Shown here one piece after another: positions 11,566 to 22,047 of a stretch of 64,000 nucleotides of DNA (its first letter is position 1; each line of letters starts with the position of its first letter). The notes below the pieces were generated by a model. That model made no database searches and was not told the origin of the DNA. It saw only the letters and a program-made list of their open reading frames with translations. The stretch is from Euclidia mi (lineage: Eukaryota > Arthropoda > Insecta > Lepidoptera > Erebidae), in the NCBI GenBank assembly GCA_944739405.2, contig OX123193.2, positions 20,759,516 through 20,823,515 on the forward strand, read 5' to 3'. Both the position numbers and the translations under genes were made by a program.

Positions 11566-12845
11566 ACTAATTTGTGATCTAAAACAAGCGCTTCGCGTAA
11601 GTTATGCAATTCCGAGATATCATTTGACACCATGCATTCGATTACTGTTTCACAACGCGCCGGTATGATGTAAGTCTTATTCTCGAAGTAAATCGGTAGA
11701 TTATGACCTCGCAAATTTAAGTACTTAGAATCGTAATTTATATTGGCGTTATGAATACGAAAGAGATCAGTACCAATTATACCGTCATATTTGAGATTTA
11801 TATCATCTGTAATGACATGAAACTTGTGCAACAATGTTTCTTTACACAACTGAAGCTCTAGGTCAAAGGCACCCAAGGTTTCATTATAAGATCCAGAGTT
11901 ATTGATACCCTTGAGGCGGATTATTTCCTCAGTTAATCGAGGTTTAGTTGACAAACTAGATTTTTTTACGATACTGACACTCGAACCGGTGTCGATAAGA
12001 AAGCTAAGAGGCTTTTGCGAACAATTCGTAACGAGATAAGTAAAAGGTAAAGAGATTCTGTATTTATTAATACTCGTTTCAAAAATAGGCACAGAAACTT
12101 CTGAGTTCTCTGGCACTATATTGACCTCATCAAGAACACAAGATTGAGATTTGGTGACGTTTGAATCATTTTGAGATAAAGACTTAGAATTAGTACAAGT
12201 AAGACTCAGATTATTCTGAGGTATTTTATAGGATTCAGTGTAAGATCTAGTTTTAAGATTAAGTGAGTTACTTTGACTCGAAGTAAGACCCGAATGATTA
12301 AGTTGATCATTGGTATACGAACTAGTAATAGATTTAGGATAAGACTTAGTACTAAGATTTGGTAATTTATGTTTATTTAAAGTAGGACCCGAATGATCCT
12401 GTCGATCATTGGTAAAAGATTTGGTATAAGAATTAGGAATAAGATTTGGTAAGTTATTTCTACTTAAGGTACGACCCGAATGATTCTGTTGATCATTGGT
12501 AAAAGAATTAGTATAAGAATTAGTATTAAGATTAGGTAAGTTATTTTTACTTAAAGTACGACCCGAATGATCGTGTTGATCATTGGTAAAAGAACTAGTA
12601 TAAGAATTAGGATTAAGATTTGGTAAGTTGTGTTTACTTAAAATACGACCCGAATGATCCTGTTGATCATTGGTAAAAGACCTAGTATAAGAATTAGCAT
12701 AAGAATTAGCATAAGAATTAGTATAAGAGCTAGTATTAGATTTAGGATAAGAGTTTGCATTAAAATTAGTAAAATAATTTGTGCCGTTATTATTTATTGA
12801 TTTCGGCAGGCACGAATCCGAAATCAATTCGCGTTTAAATCGCAT
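11550..12845 (-). CDS. Errantivirus pol N-terminus: repeat region and aspartic protease
   Basis: A 431-codon frame overlapping the end of gag by 22 bases in the -1 frame, the usual gag-pol arrangement in errantiviruses. Residues ~25-180 are low-complexity, rich in N, S, T and Y, with about four copies of a 29-residue unit containing SFTNDQ and DHSGR. Residues ~260-390 form a retroviral protease: FLIDTGSS holds the catalytic Asp and IIGTDLF is the second conserved strand. The protease would cut the polyprotein. The frame stops at 11550-11552, shortly before RT, in a different frame from RT. This may be a lesion or sequencing error rather than a true gene end. Confidence 0.85.
   Translation of the reverse strand: MRFKRELISDSCLPKSINNNGTNYFTNFNANSYPKSNTSSYTNSYANSYANSYTRSFTNDQQDHSGRILSKHNLPNLNPNSYTSSFTNDQHDHSGRTLSKNNLPNLNTNSYTNSFTNDQQNHSGRTLSRNNLPNLIPNSYTKSFTNDRQDHSGPTLNKHKLPNLSTKSYPKSITSSYTNDQLNHSGLTSSQSNSLNLKTRSYTESYKIPQNNLSLTCTNSKSLSQNDSNVTKSQSCVLDEVNIVPENSEVSVPIFETSINKYRISLPFTYLVTNCSQKPLSFLIDTGSSVSIVKKSSLSTKPRLTEEIIRLKGINNSGSYNETLGAFDLELQLCKETLLHKFHVITDDINLKYDGIIGTDLFRIHNANINYDSKYLNLRGHNLPIYFENKTYIIPARCETVIECMVSNDISELHNLREALVLDHKLVKAFI
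12310..12720 (-). repeat. 87-bp in-frame tandem repeats in pol N-terminus
   Basis: About four units of 29 codons, each with TNDQ, DHSG, a KHNLPNL-like run and NSYT. Smaller NSYANSYAN-type repeats follow at 12680-12740. They keep the reading frame, so they are tolerated or expressed. Confidence 0.8.
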
Positions 12846-13837
12846 TCATTATTACCATCAATAGGTGCATAACTGGAGTCGTGTTCACAGCAATGCACGC
12901 GCGCAGCGTTATTCGGTACACGTGTACTGGCGCTATTACTTTGAGTTCGAGGCGCGGCATCGGGTAGCGAGTTCTGGGAGCGGTGTTGATTGTTATATTG
13001 ACGCTTGCGGCACTCGTTTATAACATGACCCTTGTGTTTACAATATGCGCAAAACTTATTGTTAAAATTAGAGTTATTAAAATTAGAATGATTGGAATTA
13101 GGATACTGTCGATTGCTTGGAGATGCCTGAAAATGAGATGAAGGATTCGGGACATGATAGGATTTTTGAACTGGAGGAGAGCTAGCTTTCTTTTTATAAC
13201 ATTCATTGGCAGTATGCCCTTGTTTGTTACAGATCGTACAAGATTTGCCTGTGCGTTGCGATAAGCGGCTTAAATTGAAAATTTTCTCTTCCTCTACGGC
13301 TTGTGTTACCGCATAATTTAGGGAAGTAGGATTTCGGCAGCGGACCATATTCGATATGTTGGGATTGAGGCCCATTATAAAAGTATTCAGGGCAAGATCT
13401 TCCATGGCAGCTATTCTACCTATGAGTTCTTGTTCATTTGAACACGAATAATGGATGTCTGCTTGGATTCTGGTCAAGCAGGCTTCAATTCGCAACGAAT
13501 ATTGCGTTACTGTTTCTGTAGCTAACTGTTTACAATTTTGAAGGTCTATTAATAAATGGGAACTGTGCTTTCTTTCACCAAAGGTGGACCGTAGAAATGA
13601 TTTTAGGTCTGACCATTGTGTAAATGTTTTTAGACTGCACGCTAGTTGGGCTTTTCCCTCTAATTGTGATATAATATATTTACACAAAATGCCCTGCTGT
13701 TCAGGTGCTGCTAATGACATAGCATTGTCACAGTTCGTTAAGAAAGCCGGAAGTGTTTCACGGTCTCCCTTATATGGCCTAATGAATTTAGTAAGTACAT
13801 TTAGGGTTACCTTCTCATGTTCGGTTTTTACGGACAT
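12824..13837 (-). CDS. gag: Errantivirus gag with two CCHC zinc knuckles
   Basis: A 337-codon frame starting at ATG 13837-13835. The N-terminal two-thirds is helical capsid-like sequence. Two CCHC knuckles follow: CTICNKQGHTANEC near residue 198 and CAYCKHKGHVINEC near residue 262, separated by an S/N/H-rich linker. Gag packages genomic RNA in virus-like particles in the cytoplasm. The end overlaps the pol frame by 22 bases in -1. About 730 bases of leader separate it from the 5' LTR. No lesion is seen. Confidence 0.9.
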   Translation of the reverse strand: MSVKTEHEKVTLNVLTKFIRPYKGDRETLPAFLTNCDNAMSLAAPEQQGILCKYIISQLEGKAQLACSLKTFTQWSDLKSFLRSTFGERKHSSHLLIDLQNCKQLATETVTQYSLRIEACLTRIQADIHYSCSNEQELIGRIAAMEDLALNTFIMGLNPNISNMVRCRNPTSLNYAVTQAVEEEKIFNLSRLSQRTGKSCTICNKQGHTANECYKKKASSPPVQKSYHVPNPSSHFQASPSNRQYPNSNHSNFNNSNFNNKFCAYCKHKGHVINECRKRQYNNQHRSQNSLPDAAPRTQSNSASTRVPNNAARVHCCEHDSSYAPIDGNNECDLNAN

Positions 13838-14044
13838 GGTTTAGGATTTAGGAAGGATACACACAGAATTACACAGAAATATAAAATGCAATAGAATAAC
13901 AATAAAAAGACTTACAGTATCAGGATCAGCAACATGCCCGGACGCACTGTTCCTATGCAAGATGTAGTTTTAGAGTCTATACGGAAATCGAATTCTTGAG
14001 GAGTAACTTGAGAGACGCTGACGAGTCCGTGACGCGAGGTCCGA

Positions 14045-14440
14045 TCAGAGTCGAACTATAACACGTACACGAACGGGATTGATGTCGACACGGGGCGCGA
14101 CCGAAAGTATGCGGACGGCTTCAAGGATCCGTGGTGACTTCAATGACGACACGGGGTGCGACCTGAGATGTGCGGACGGCTTCAAGGATCCGTGACGATG
14201 TGGAGTGCAGAAGACGCTGACGACACGGGGCGCGACCAATGATGTGCGGACGGCTTCGAAGATCCGTGATGGTTTGGATGATGGCGAGTGCAGAAGACGG
14301 TGACGAAACGGGGCGGTGCCTGGAGACGGTGGTGGTGCGGGCTCACGACGCTGGCGGAGGCTTATCGTCGACCACGTGGTGTGGCGGTGGTGCAGGCTCG
14401 ACGTAGGAGGAGACTTACTGTCGACCACGATGCTGAAGTG
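14045..14440 (-). repeat. GC-rich tandem repeats in errantivirus leader
   Basis: Three imperfect ~65-base units share the plus-strand core GTGCGGACGGCTTCAAGGAT and GACACGGGGCGCGACC (about 14085-14270). Behind them, near 14335-14435, is a second repeat around TATCGTCGACCACG. They lie between PBS and gag in an otherwise AT-rich element. In Drosophila gypsy this leader position holds clustered insulator-protein sites; a comparable role here is only an analogy. Confidence 0.7.
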
Positions 14441-14552
14441 CTTGATGCGGGCTCAGCGCTTCCAGGGGCTGAGACTGACCGTCGATCAACGAGACGAAAG
14501 CGCGGCGACCTCGGATTCGGATCTCAGGGTTTGCACGGAAACCACTTACGAG

Positions 14553-14570
14553 ATCCCACTTCTGACACCA
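14553..14570 (-). other. Errantivirus primer binding site
   Basis: Element-strand TGGTGTCAGAAGTGGGAT lies one base from the 5' LTR. It is complementary to the 3' end of a tRNA ending CCCACTTCTGACACCA, typical of tRNA-Leu. A consensus splice donor CTC/GTAAGT follows at about 14552-14546. Confidence 0.85.
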
Positions 14571-14571
14571 A

Positions 14572-14858
14572 TGTTAGGCGGCAGCCGCGGATTGTCTTTT
14601 TAAAAAAAACACTTTTATTTCAGCTGGAACCACAGTTTATTGCAATATAGTTTTACACAGACACAAACACCTAATGCCTCACTTTACTTTACTAAAGAAA
14701 ATGACAATCTGTCTGAACTGTTATAATGACGGCTACGACGGGACTTCTGCGGCTCGCGGTCTATCTGCGACTCGTTGGCCGCGTGGCTTATGGCCCTATA
14801 TATAATATAAATAGTGCAGATATCAGCATTTAATTAGGAACTAATTATGGATATAACA
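14572..14858 (-). repeat. Errantivirus 5' LTR (287 bp)
   Basis: Same termini as the LTR at 5756-6043, with one fewer A in an A-run and one C-to-T difference by eye. The outer flank begins GTTC (14859-14862), matching 5752-5755. Confidence 0.95.
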
Positions 14859-15905
14859 GTTCGTAACGACAAGGAATATTTTCAAAATTTATATTTATAA
14901 GAAAAAACATGATTGAACTTTGTATTAATTTGTTAAATGGAATATGCTGCAGACGTAACAAGATCAAATATTATGTTATAGAATACTATACTATTACTAG
15001 TACAATTAGGATGCGAAATTTGTGGTTTTAATTTTATTAAACTAAAAGAGTTGAAGGAAAAATTGTAATTTAAAATTGCATGCAATAATCCAATGCCTTT
15101 AACTATGTTACCTACGTCATGCTATTATCTATACATATAATAAAATGGTAGGAAAGTCAAAACTGTACATTGAATATTTTTTTTAAAGAATACTTGGGGT
15201 GTGATCTACTATCGATACCAAGGCTAAAAATATAGTTTTTAGAATTTTTGTCTGTTTGTCTGTTTATCTGTTTGTCCTTATATCCGGGATAAAGTAAAAA
15301 AGTACTCCATGGATTTACTTCAAATTTGGAACAAATATTATTTAAAAGTCGGGTCACCACATAGGCTACATATTATCACGCTATGACCTACAGGGAACGA
15401 GCAGAGAACCTTTATTTCTTCCACGCATTCTGTAACAACGTGTAATGTAACAATGCATATTTGAATGTTTTATTATGTTAACTATGCTATAAGCTAGCTT
15501 CACACTATAAAAATCACGCAATATAAGTAACTTAGGCTGATAAACATAATTAATTGAATATAAGTAGAATCAAGACACTTTTAATGCAGCGCCATCTAAA
15601 AGAGTTCAAAAGCATCAAGTCGAATTACATGTGTAAGCCCTTTTTGGATATAAATAATTTAAATTTGAACATGTTGGCGACGTTAATAGTTGTTTTCAAA
15701 AGTCATAGATGGAGTTGTACATTTTCTTCTTAAAAAAATATTTTTAATTCGTTTCAGAGATGAGCAAGACTATTCGTTGAAGTTATTTAATAAATTAACT
15801 ACACCATCGCCACACTTGATTGCTTACATCATTTCTGTCAGAATAAATAGTAATAGAGTTAGTACAAAATAAACATTTTGGTCACATTGGTTGGTTACGT
15901 CACTT

Positions 15906-17790
15906 TCTCGACGGTGACCAATACTGGGATGACAACATCGCGGAGGCGAGCGTCAGTGACAGTCCCAGCCGCATGCGTCATCTGTTTGACGTCATCTTGG
16001 TGTTTTGTGGAGTCGCGAATGCAGTAGCTTTCTGGGAGAAGTATCGCCATCATCTGTCTTAAGATTTTCTACGAGCTTTGAGGCGTGTTACTAGAGACGA
16101 AGTCGAAGTAACTGATGACCGCGTGCTGAACACCTGTCTCAGTTCACTTCAAGACGTGGTCATTTCTATCAGCGGCAATCCACTGGTCAAATATTTGTTA
16201 CCAGCTTCCCAATCATCACCGCATCAAGACCGTGAAAATAGGGAGTGTAACGCTGAGACAATTTGAAATGACCACCTTACGAATTTTACGACACCGTCCT
16301 TGAAAGCGTTGGGCAAAGCCAGGCTAAAATGTTTTTCTTGGATGCTCCTGGTGGAACAGGAAAAACATTTGTTACTACTGGCATACTTGCAGAGGTCAGG
16401 AGACAAGGCAAGATTGTCATTGCTGTAGCGTCGCCGGCAATCGCTGCCACACTGCTGCCGAGTGGCAAGACAGCACATACCATGTTTAAATTTCCCATCG
16501 ATTTAGAGAGCGCCGTAACACCCGTTTTTGGTGTGTCAAGTAACAGTGATAAAGGACACGTGCTCAAGGATTGCTCTCTGATCGTATGGGATGAGCGTAC
16601 GATGGCCAATAGGAAGGCAGTTCAGGCCATGGACAAAACCCTGCGGGACATCCGCAGGAACGAGCATTTAATGGGTGGTCACATTTCTGTTCAGTGACAA
16701 TTTCCGACAATCGCTTCCCGTGGTGACGCGGGGATCGAGGGCTGACGAGGTGAGTCATCGTCATCATCATCATCAGCCTTTAACAGTCCACTACTGGACT
16801 AGGCCTCTCCTTTGAAAGGAGGAATTGGCCTACTATACCACGCTGGCCAAACGGGTTGGCATAGGGTTTGTATCAAGTTTTTCTTCTCTTACAGTGCTGT
16901 TCTTGCTCCCTCTGTCGGCTTTTACGACATCCATGGGATGATATGGAGTGGTGACATTCCGTATTCTTAATTCGTCACCACACGGACAAGGTGAGTGCTT
17001 CGTTGAAATTATCTTTGTTGTGGTCACGAGTTCGTATGCTGCGCGTGACCATTAATATGAGAGCTCAGCTTGGCGTCAATGCACGTGCTCAACAATTCTA
17101 AGATGTCTTTCTAAGTCTTGGCGAAGACACTCTACCAGAGGAGAGAGGTGGATAGGTGGTGCTTCCAGAGTCTCTCAGTAGAGTTGTATCCAGCTTAGAA
17201 TTATACAGCTATATACCGTAATAGCAGAATTCGTGAGTGTGTGAGTGGCCTATTTTGACGCTCAAAAATGATCAGGCTGTAGCAATTAACGAATGCGTTC
17301 TCTCGGAAATTGAGAGGAATGAAGTGGTCTACACATCTATAAACACTGTCATCGAGCAAGAAAACGCCACACATTATCTCGTGGAATTTCTGAACGCCCA
17401 GTCAGCAAGTGAACTTCCAGCGCTTAGCATCAAGCTGAAGGTCGGTGTCCCGATTATGCTTCTTCGGAACCTATCTCCTCCGAAGTTGTGTAACGTGACC
17501 CACCTGAAAGTCATCTCGCTCCACAGACACGCCATTTAGGAAATTCTTACGGGTTGTGGCGTCAGCGTTATTTATACCACGCATTCCTCTCATACCTTAT
17601 AATTCAAGCGCATACAGTTCCCCGTGAGTGTTTGCTTCGCGATGACCATCAATAAGTCGCAGAGGCAGACATTGAGGGCAGCGGGTGTCCTGTATGTCGC
17701 TTGCTCCCGCGTCACCAGTCCTGACTCTCTTTACATTTTGGCTGCGGAGAGCCAAACCACTAATGTTGTATATCGAGAAGTCCTATAAGT
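15906..17790 (+). pseudogene. Helitron PIF1-like helicase, broken
   Basis: Pieces in order: a pre-helicase part (YWDDNIAEAS, MRHLFDVILVFCGVANA near 15920-16020); Walker A in APGGTGKT near 16345; Walker B-like LIVWDE near 16580; FLFS-like and LPVVTRGSRADEV up to 16755; a SINE (16756-16988); then ASLKLSLLWSRV, NMRAQLGVNARAQQF, and LKVGVPIMLLRNL near 17440. The C-terminal motif YVACSRVTSPDSLYILAAE lies near 17690-17745. Several frame changes and stops separate the pieces. The active enzyme would unwind DNA during Helitron rolling-circle transposition. Confidence 0.88.
16748..16996 (-). mobile_element. Composite SINE inside the Helitron helicase
   Basis: Target duplication AGGTGAGT at 16748-16755 and 16989-16996 flanks a 233-base insert on the minus strand. 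The 5' part (CCGTGTGG, then GTCACCAC, then GTCGTAAAAGCCGAC) resembles the 5' module of the SINE at 4880. The 3' part (CCAGCGTGG... then GGCTGATGATGATGA) matches the tail of the SINE at 35571. The helicase reading resumes right after the insert. Confidence 0.85.
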
Positions 17791-18004
17791 ATGTATTTTA
17801 CCCTGTTATGTATTCCTTATTTTCTCCATCTGCTTCAGTCACAACTTATGACTTAATTCAGCAGAATCACCATAAAGTCATTTATTCAAAGCAGGCTGAA
17901 AATCAGCACTTTTTGAAGGTCAATTTTACAAAAGACAGTCTCCCTCTGTTACTACACTTTCTGCAGGTATGAAATATAAAGAAGAAACGGGTAAATTAAT
18001 GTTA

Positions 18005-18305
18005 TTTTAAAAGGTATATCTTTTCATATCTTCACGCCTTTTATCCCCGAAGGGGTAGGCAGAGGTGTATTACACACTTCGCCAGATATGTTTCGGTCCC
18101 AATGTAATAGGGGGCGAGCCTATTGCCATTTACCAGGCACATTGTTAAGCGAGCGATAATTAATTAATATTTTTTAATACACACATAACTTCGAAAAGTC
18201 ATAGGTGTGTGCCCGTGGTAGCTGGGGATCGAACCCAAGACCATCGTCTCGGCAGTCCGTTACATACATCACTGGGCTATCGCCGCCGCGTATTTTTTAA
18301 AAGGT
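18005..18305 (-). mobile_element. tRNA-derived SINE in the Helitron 3' part
   Basis: Body 18016-18294 flanked by TTTTAAAAGGT (18005-18015 and 18295-18305). On the minus strand the head reads GCGATAGCCCAGTG (A-box-like) and GGGTTCGATCCCC (B box). The tail carries CCTCTGCCTACCCCTTCGGG as in the SINE at 4880. Its head resembles the other SINE type (35571), so it is a mosaic. Confidence 0.85.
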
Positions 18306-18379
18306 TTAATCGTAGGTATTTATTTAATAGTTAGGTGCTGTATAGCGTTCCCGCAGACGACGTCGCGGGCAGCAGCTAG

Positions 18380-18716
18380 TAAGAAAATAAGCGAAAGGAA
18401 AACATAATGCTGCTGCTATGCTAGACGAAAACGATTGGCGCTAAGCAATCTTCACAAACCCTCAAAATTCTTCTGTACGTGCAAAAGTATGCGTCATCCT
18501 AGCTAGCTGAACTGAGTATGATGCAATTTACTGTTTGAGTGTTTTAAATTCACAACTAGAAATGTGAGTGGTTTTAGATGCACGGGAAATTGTGCGGGTG
18601 AAGGCACTGGGACTAGATGGTTACAAATATATTGCATTAACCGACGACAAGGCTTCACTCGCAGTAACAACAGACAAGGGATATTTTTCCACTAATATCC
18701 AATTATTAACATAGAA
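18380..18716. other. Intergenic, nothing recognised
   Basis: AT-rich; no open frame, repeat boundary or RNA gene seen. Confidence 0.5.
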
Positions 18717-18962
18717 TGCCTCCCGTGGATAGTGTATGCGTCTGCTGATTGGGATGTGCCGGGTTCGATTACCGGGTTAAGCAAAAGTGTTATTGAGTTT
18801 CCCGGATTCTCACTAGCCGCACGGTGTCTGGCAAAGTGTCCGGATACGGCAATGGGCTCACCCACTATTACGTGGGACCTAAAACTCTTAAGGCGAAATG
18901 TGGGTGTATTATCATCATACCCCTGCCTACCTCTTCGGGGATACAAGTGTAACGATATATAA
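18717..18962 (+). mobile_element. Diverged tRNA-derived SINE
   Basis: Head CCGTGGATAGTGTATGCG with B box GGGTTCGATTACC near 18760, then a body parallel to 4880-5278 (CACGGTGTCTGGCAAAGTGTCC, GGCAATGGGCTCACCC, ACGTGGGACC) and a worn tail CCCTGCCTACCTCTTCGGGG. No clear target duplication is visible. Confidence 0.75.
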
Positions 18963-20214
18963 AAGAAAAAAAAACAACTATTTTACAGTACATTCATTTT
19001 ACTGACACAATTTTCTACTATTCAACACGTGGAATGTCAAAACAATTTTTCCAAGGCAACCTACCCATGCCTTGGCACCAGGTATAAGTCTCAAAAGCTT
19101 TGGTACAGTATATCATAAATAAACATTTTTTATGTCGGTATAAGCAAATATTCTTTCAAACATGTTAACACCAGATAATTAATAAATACGTCCATACCGG
19201 CCACGACTAAGTTCTGAGGGTTAGACATTTATTTGTCACGTGCGTCGATCTAGCTTACAATATTCACTGTCTAGTGGTGGGTTAGTAACAGTTATAACGA
19301 CGTACATGTCGCTTATATCAAGTTTCTGATAATACTAGTTATCGATGTCCACAGAAATTTTCTTTTGCCCTAGCGACATGATATTTGGATAGTCGCGAGC
19401 GCAAGTTAGTTACACAGTAATAAGCCGATGCTGTAATGTGGCTCGTATTAAGAGTTATGTAACGCGTAAATATGCCTCTATTGCTGACATTATTGCTGGT
19501 AAATTCAGTTTTCGCAACGATGTGTAAACGATAAACTGAGCCCGACGAAGGCAATTCTTATAAAATAATCGTCGCGTCGTGGCAGTAAAAAGTGATGGGG
19601 ATCTAAAAAGGAAACACGCGGAGCTCCGACGCTCCATAATTATTTAATTGTTATGTCTTCAGCTTCCTTTGAATTTCACCACGGCAATAAGAGTTGTTTA
19701 TACTTAAAATGAAAAGGTATTAAATATTAAATGGTTGGGATAAATAATGATAGTAAAACATGGGAAAATTTCTGTCAAAAGGTACTTCTCTAATCATTAT
19801 ATACAAGCCGATTTTAAACAAGTTGTAGTACAGTAAACATTTTAAAATCTAATTATTTACATATATACAAATATATCCATTAATATATATCTAATTTATA
19901 TGAAATATTGTATTGGCATATTTTTTTTACTGCTCTGGCCTTCTCGTCGAACAACTCATCCTAAAAGTGCGGGCGTAAATTGTTTGATACAGTGCGACGC
20001 CTGTTACACCAATACTAAAGTGAATTTCTAGTTAAACGTACGTGTGTGTTTCACGCCTGAGAAAATCAGAAAGTTCTTTCAAACTACATTTTTTGCAAGT
20101 TTTAAACGAAACTTACAAAAAACCAGGCGTATTTTTATTTGAAACCGTCTGTGAATAAATAAATAGCATTAGGGCAAGTGTGGGTTGCGTTGCTTGTCAC
20201 CCGAACTAACAATT
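18963..20214. other. Intergenic, nothing recognised
   Basis: About 1.25 kb with only short chance frames. No known TE motif or RNA gene seen. Confidence 0.45.
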
Positions 20215-20996
20215 TTGAAATTTTACTAAAACATTTCTCGACTCGGGAAGGACTCGGCATCAACATCAACGGCGAGTACATCACTCACCTTCGATTTGCT
20301 AATGACATCGTAGTCATGGCTGAGACCATGGAAGACCTCGGCACCATCTCGATGGCCTCTGTAGAGTCTCCCAACAAGTAGGTCTTAAGATGAACATAGA
20401 CAAGACGAAAATCATGTCTAACGTCTATGTCGTACCTGCTCCTATCCAGGTTAGGAAGTTGTCGACAAGTATGTCTACCTAGGACTAATGATCCAATTGG
20501 GTAGGTCCAACTTCGAGAAAGAGGTCATTCGTCGAATAAAAATCCTCGGTTGGGCGGCGTTCGAGAAAGTACGGCATATCTTCACGTCGGATATCCCGCA
20601 GTGTCTCAAGACGAAAGTCTTTGACCAGTGTGTGTTGCTAGTGATGATCTACGGCGATGAAACGTGGTCGCTAACTATGGGCCTTATCCGAAAGCTCAGA
20701 GTCACTCAGAGGGCGATGGAGAGAGCTAGGCTCTGTGTTTCCCTGCGAGATCGAATCAGCAATGAGGAGATATGCAGGAGGACCAGAGGAACCGACATAG
20801 CTGAAGTGGCTGGGCACATAGCGCGAAGAACCAATGGCCGCTGAGGCAGTCGGGTTCTGGAGTGGCGACCACATACCGGACGATGCAGCAGGGGTAAGCC
20901 TCCCGCAAGGTGGACCGACGATCTGGTTAAGATCGCTGGAAGCGGTTGGATGCGGGCGGCTCAGCAGTGGATGTCTCTAGGCTGACATGATGATGA
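20215..20996 (+). pseudogene. RTE-like LINE, RT C-terminal remnant
   Basis: Starts abruptly inside the palm domain: GLGININGEYITHLRFANDI, where the usual FADD is FAND, so a catalytic Asp is lost. It continues through the conserved RTE tail with changes of frame: YVYLG, QLGRSNFEKEV, LGWAAFEKVRHIF, PQCLKTKVFDQCVL, GHIARRTNGR, VLEWRPHTGR and ARWTDDLVKIAG. It ends at CTAGGCTGACATGATGATGAC, a TGATGA-type tail like that of the SINEs at 16756 and 35571. 5'-truncated and degenerate. Confidence 0.88.
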
Positions 20997-22047
20997 CTTC
21001 TCGACTATTGTATTTTTGATAGAGAAGCGCAACTAAGCTTGCGATGAGTACTCTTTATCGTGGTGCCTACGTAAAAGAGACTTATTTATTTTTATGACAA
21101 ATTCAGCAGCAAAATAGTACTAATTTTGGATCACTTTAAAAACAAGAAACTGCGCATCGCTGCGGCATCGATGCGACGTCGGTGTGGCGTCGACGCGGTG
21201 GCGATGCGGTTTTGATGTGAATACACAGTATTGCGGTGCGGCACCGGTGCGGGTCCGGCGTCGTATACAGGAAGCCTTATGATAGAACGAACAAATAATT
21301 CGAAACTATTAAAACGATTTAATACTTTTAGTTATAAGAGCATAGTTTGCAATTCGCTTACATGCTGTCATGATAGTGTCTTAGTCTATTTTACTACTTG
21401 TCGTGCGAATTATGTATAGGTATATTTTAAAGTCCACCGAAGCGGTTCCCGTTACTTTTTTCCTGCGGGTTGCGCGTGAAAATTGCTACACTTCCTGGGG
21501 CTTGTTTGGACGCAGAGCTACCACGGGCTCGCCATCGGAAGACGTACTGCAACTGACAACGCACTGTTGGGGTTGATTGGGACAGGGTGGAGACGCTTTA
21601 TCTCCTTGCTCAGCATTACTGACTAACAGAAAATGGATGGCAGTATTCCATGATTTCTCGCTACGAACGTTTGAAGCTAGACAGCGTCCATTCCAATTGA
21701 ACGCTCCGTCGGAATAAGCAACAAACTACAGGAAATTTTATTAAGTTTCTTAAGAAGTTTCCTCCTTTGTGCTGTTAAAAATAATATGAAATATAAGTAG
21801 TGTTATTTTATATTATAAAGACAACCCCACTTAGTTACTTTTATGAAGGCGAAGCACAAAAGATCTTTGTGCTTGGCATATTATTTTCTTCGAAGAATGT
21901 TTCTTTCTTATTTGCTTAGTAAGCTTTAATTGTATCTCAGAGGACACACAAAAGTTTGAGACGTCCAAGACGAGGGAAATCATAAAATGGCCGCTAAAAT
22001 GGCGACATTAATTTAATACACGGGTAATGCAAGTGACTTGTAAACAT
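20997..22047. other. Intergenic with a GC-rich CG-repeat patch
   Basis: Near 21147-21255 a GC-rich patch repeats GATGCGACGTCGG-like words and stands out from the AT-rich surroundings. No open frame is supported. The rest is unassigned. Confidence 0.45.

Larger units (their letters stand above)
5756..14858 (-). mobile_element. Complete errantivirus (endogenous insect retrovirus, TED-like)
   Basis: Minus-strand Ty3/gypsy-type provirus with two LTRs, PBS, gag, protease, RT/RNase H, integrase, an F-like env and a PPT. Target duplication GTTC lies at 5752-5755 and 14859-14862. LTRs begin TGTTA and end TAACA. By eye they differ only by one A in an A-run and one C/T, which points to a recent insertion. 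Gag to pol is a -1 frame change, as in known errantiviruses. Further frame changes inside pol (near 11565) and env (near 8050) mean this copy is not continuous as written. LTR pair, env and gene order match the lepidopteran TED group; assignment to TED itself is inference. Confidence 0.95.
15128..18379 (+). mobile_element. Degenerate Helitron with PIF1 helicase
   Basis: A rolling-circle transposon. The 5' end begins TCTATACATATAATAAAA after an A. The 3' end has a hairpin (CCCGC, loop, GCGGG at 18350-18369) and then CTAG (18376-18379) followed by T, the Helitron signature of insertion between A and T with no target duplication. Helicase coding lies in 15906-17790. The Rep/HUH nuclease is not recognisable, so the copy is non-autonomous. 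Two SINEs are nested in it. Confidence 0.85.

Noticed and set aside
11550..11575. A second programmed -1 frameshift between protease and RT
   Set aside because: The direction fits, but no X-XXY-YYZ slippery heptamer is in frame; a lesion or sequencing dropout is simpler.
14288..14650. Plus-strand open frames of 95-120 codons in the errantivirus leader
   Set aside because: They arise from GC-rich tandem repeats with few stops, lie antisense to the element and run into the LTR; no domain is seen.
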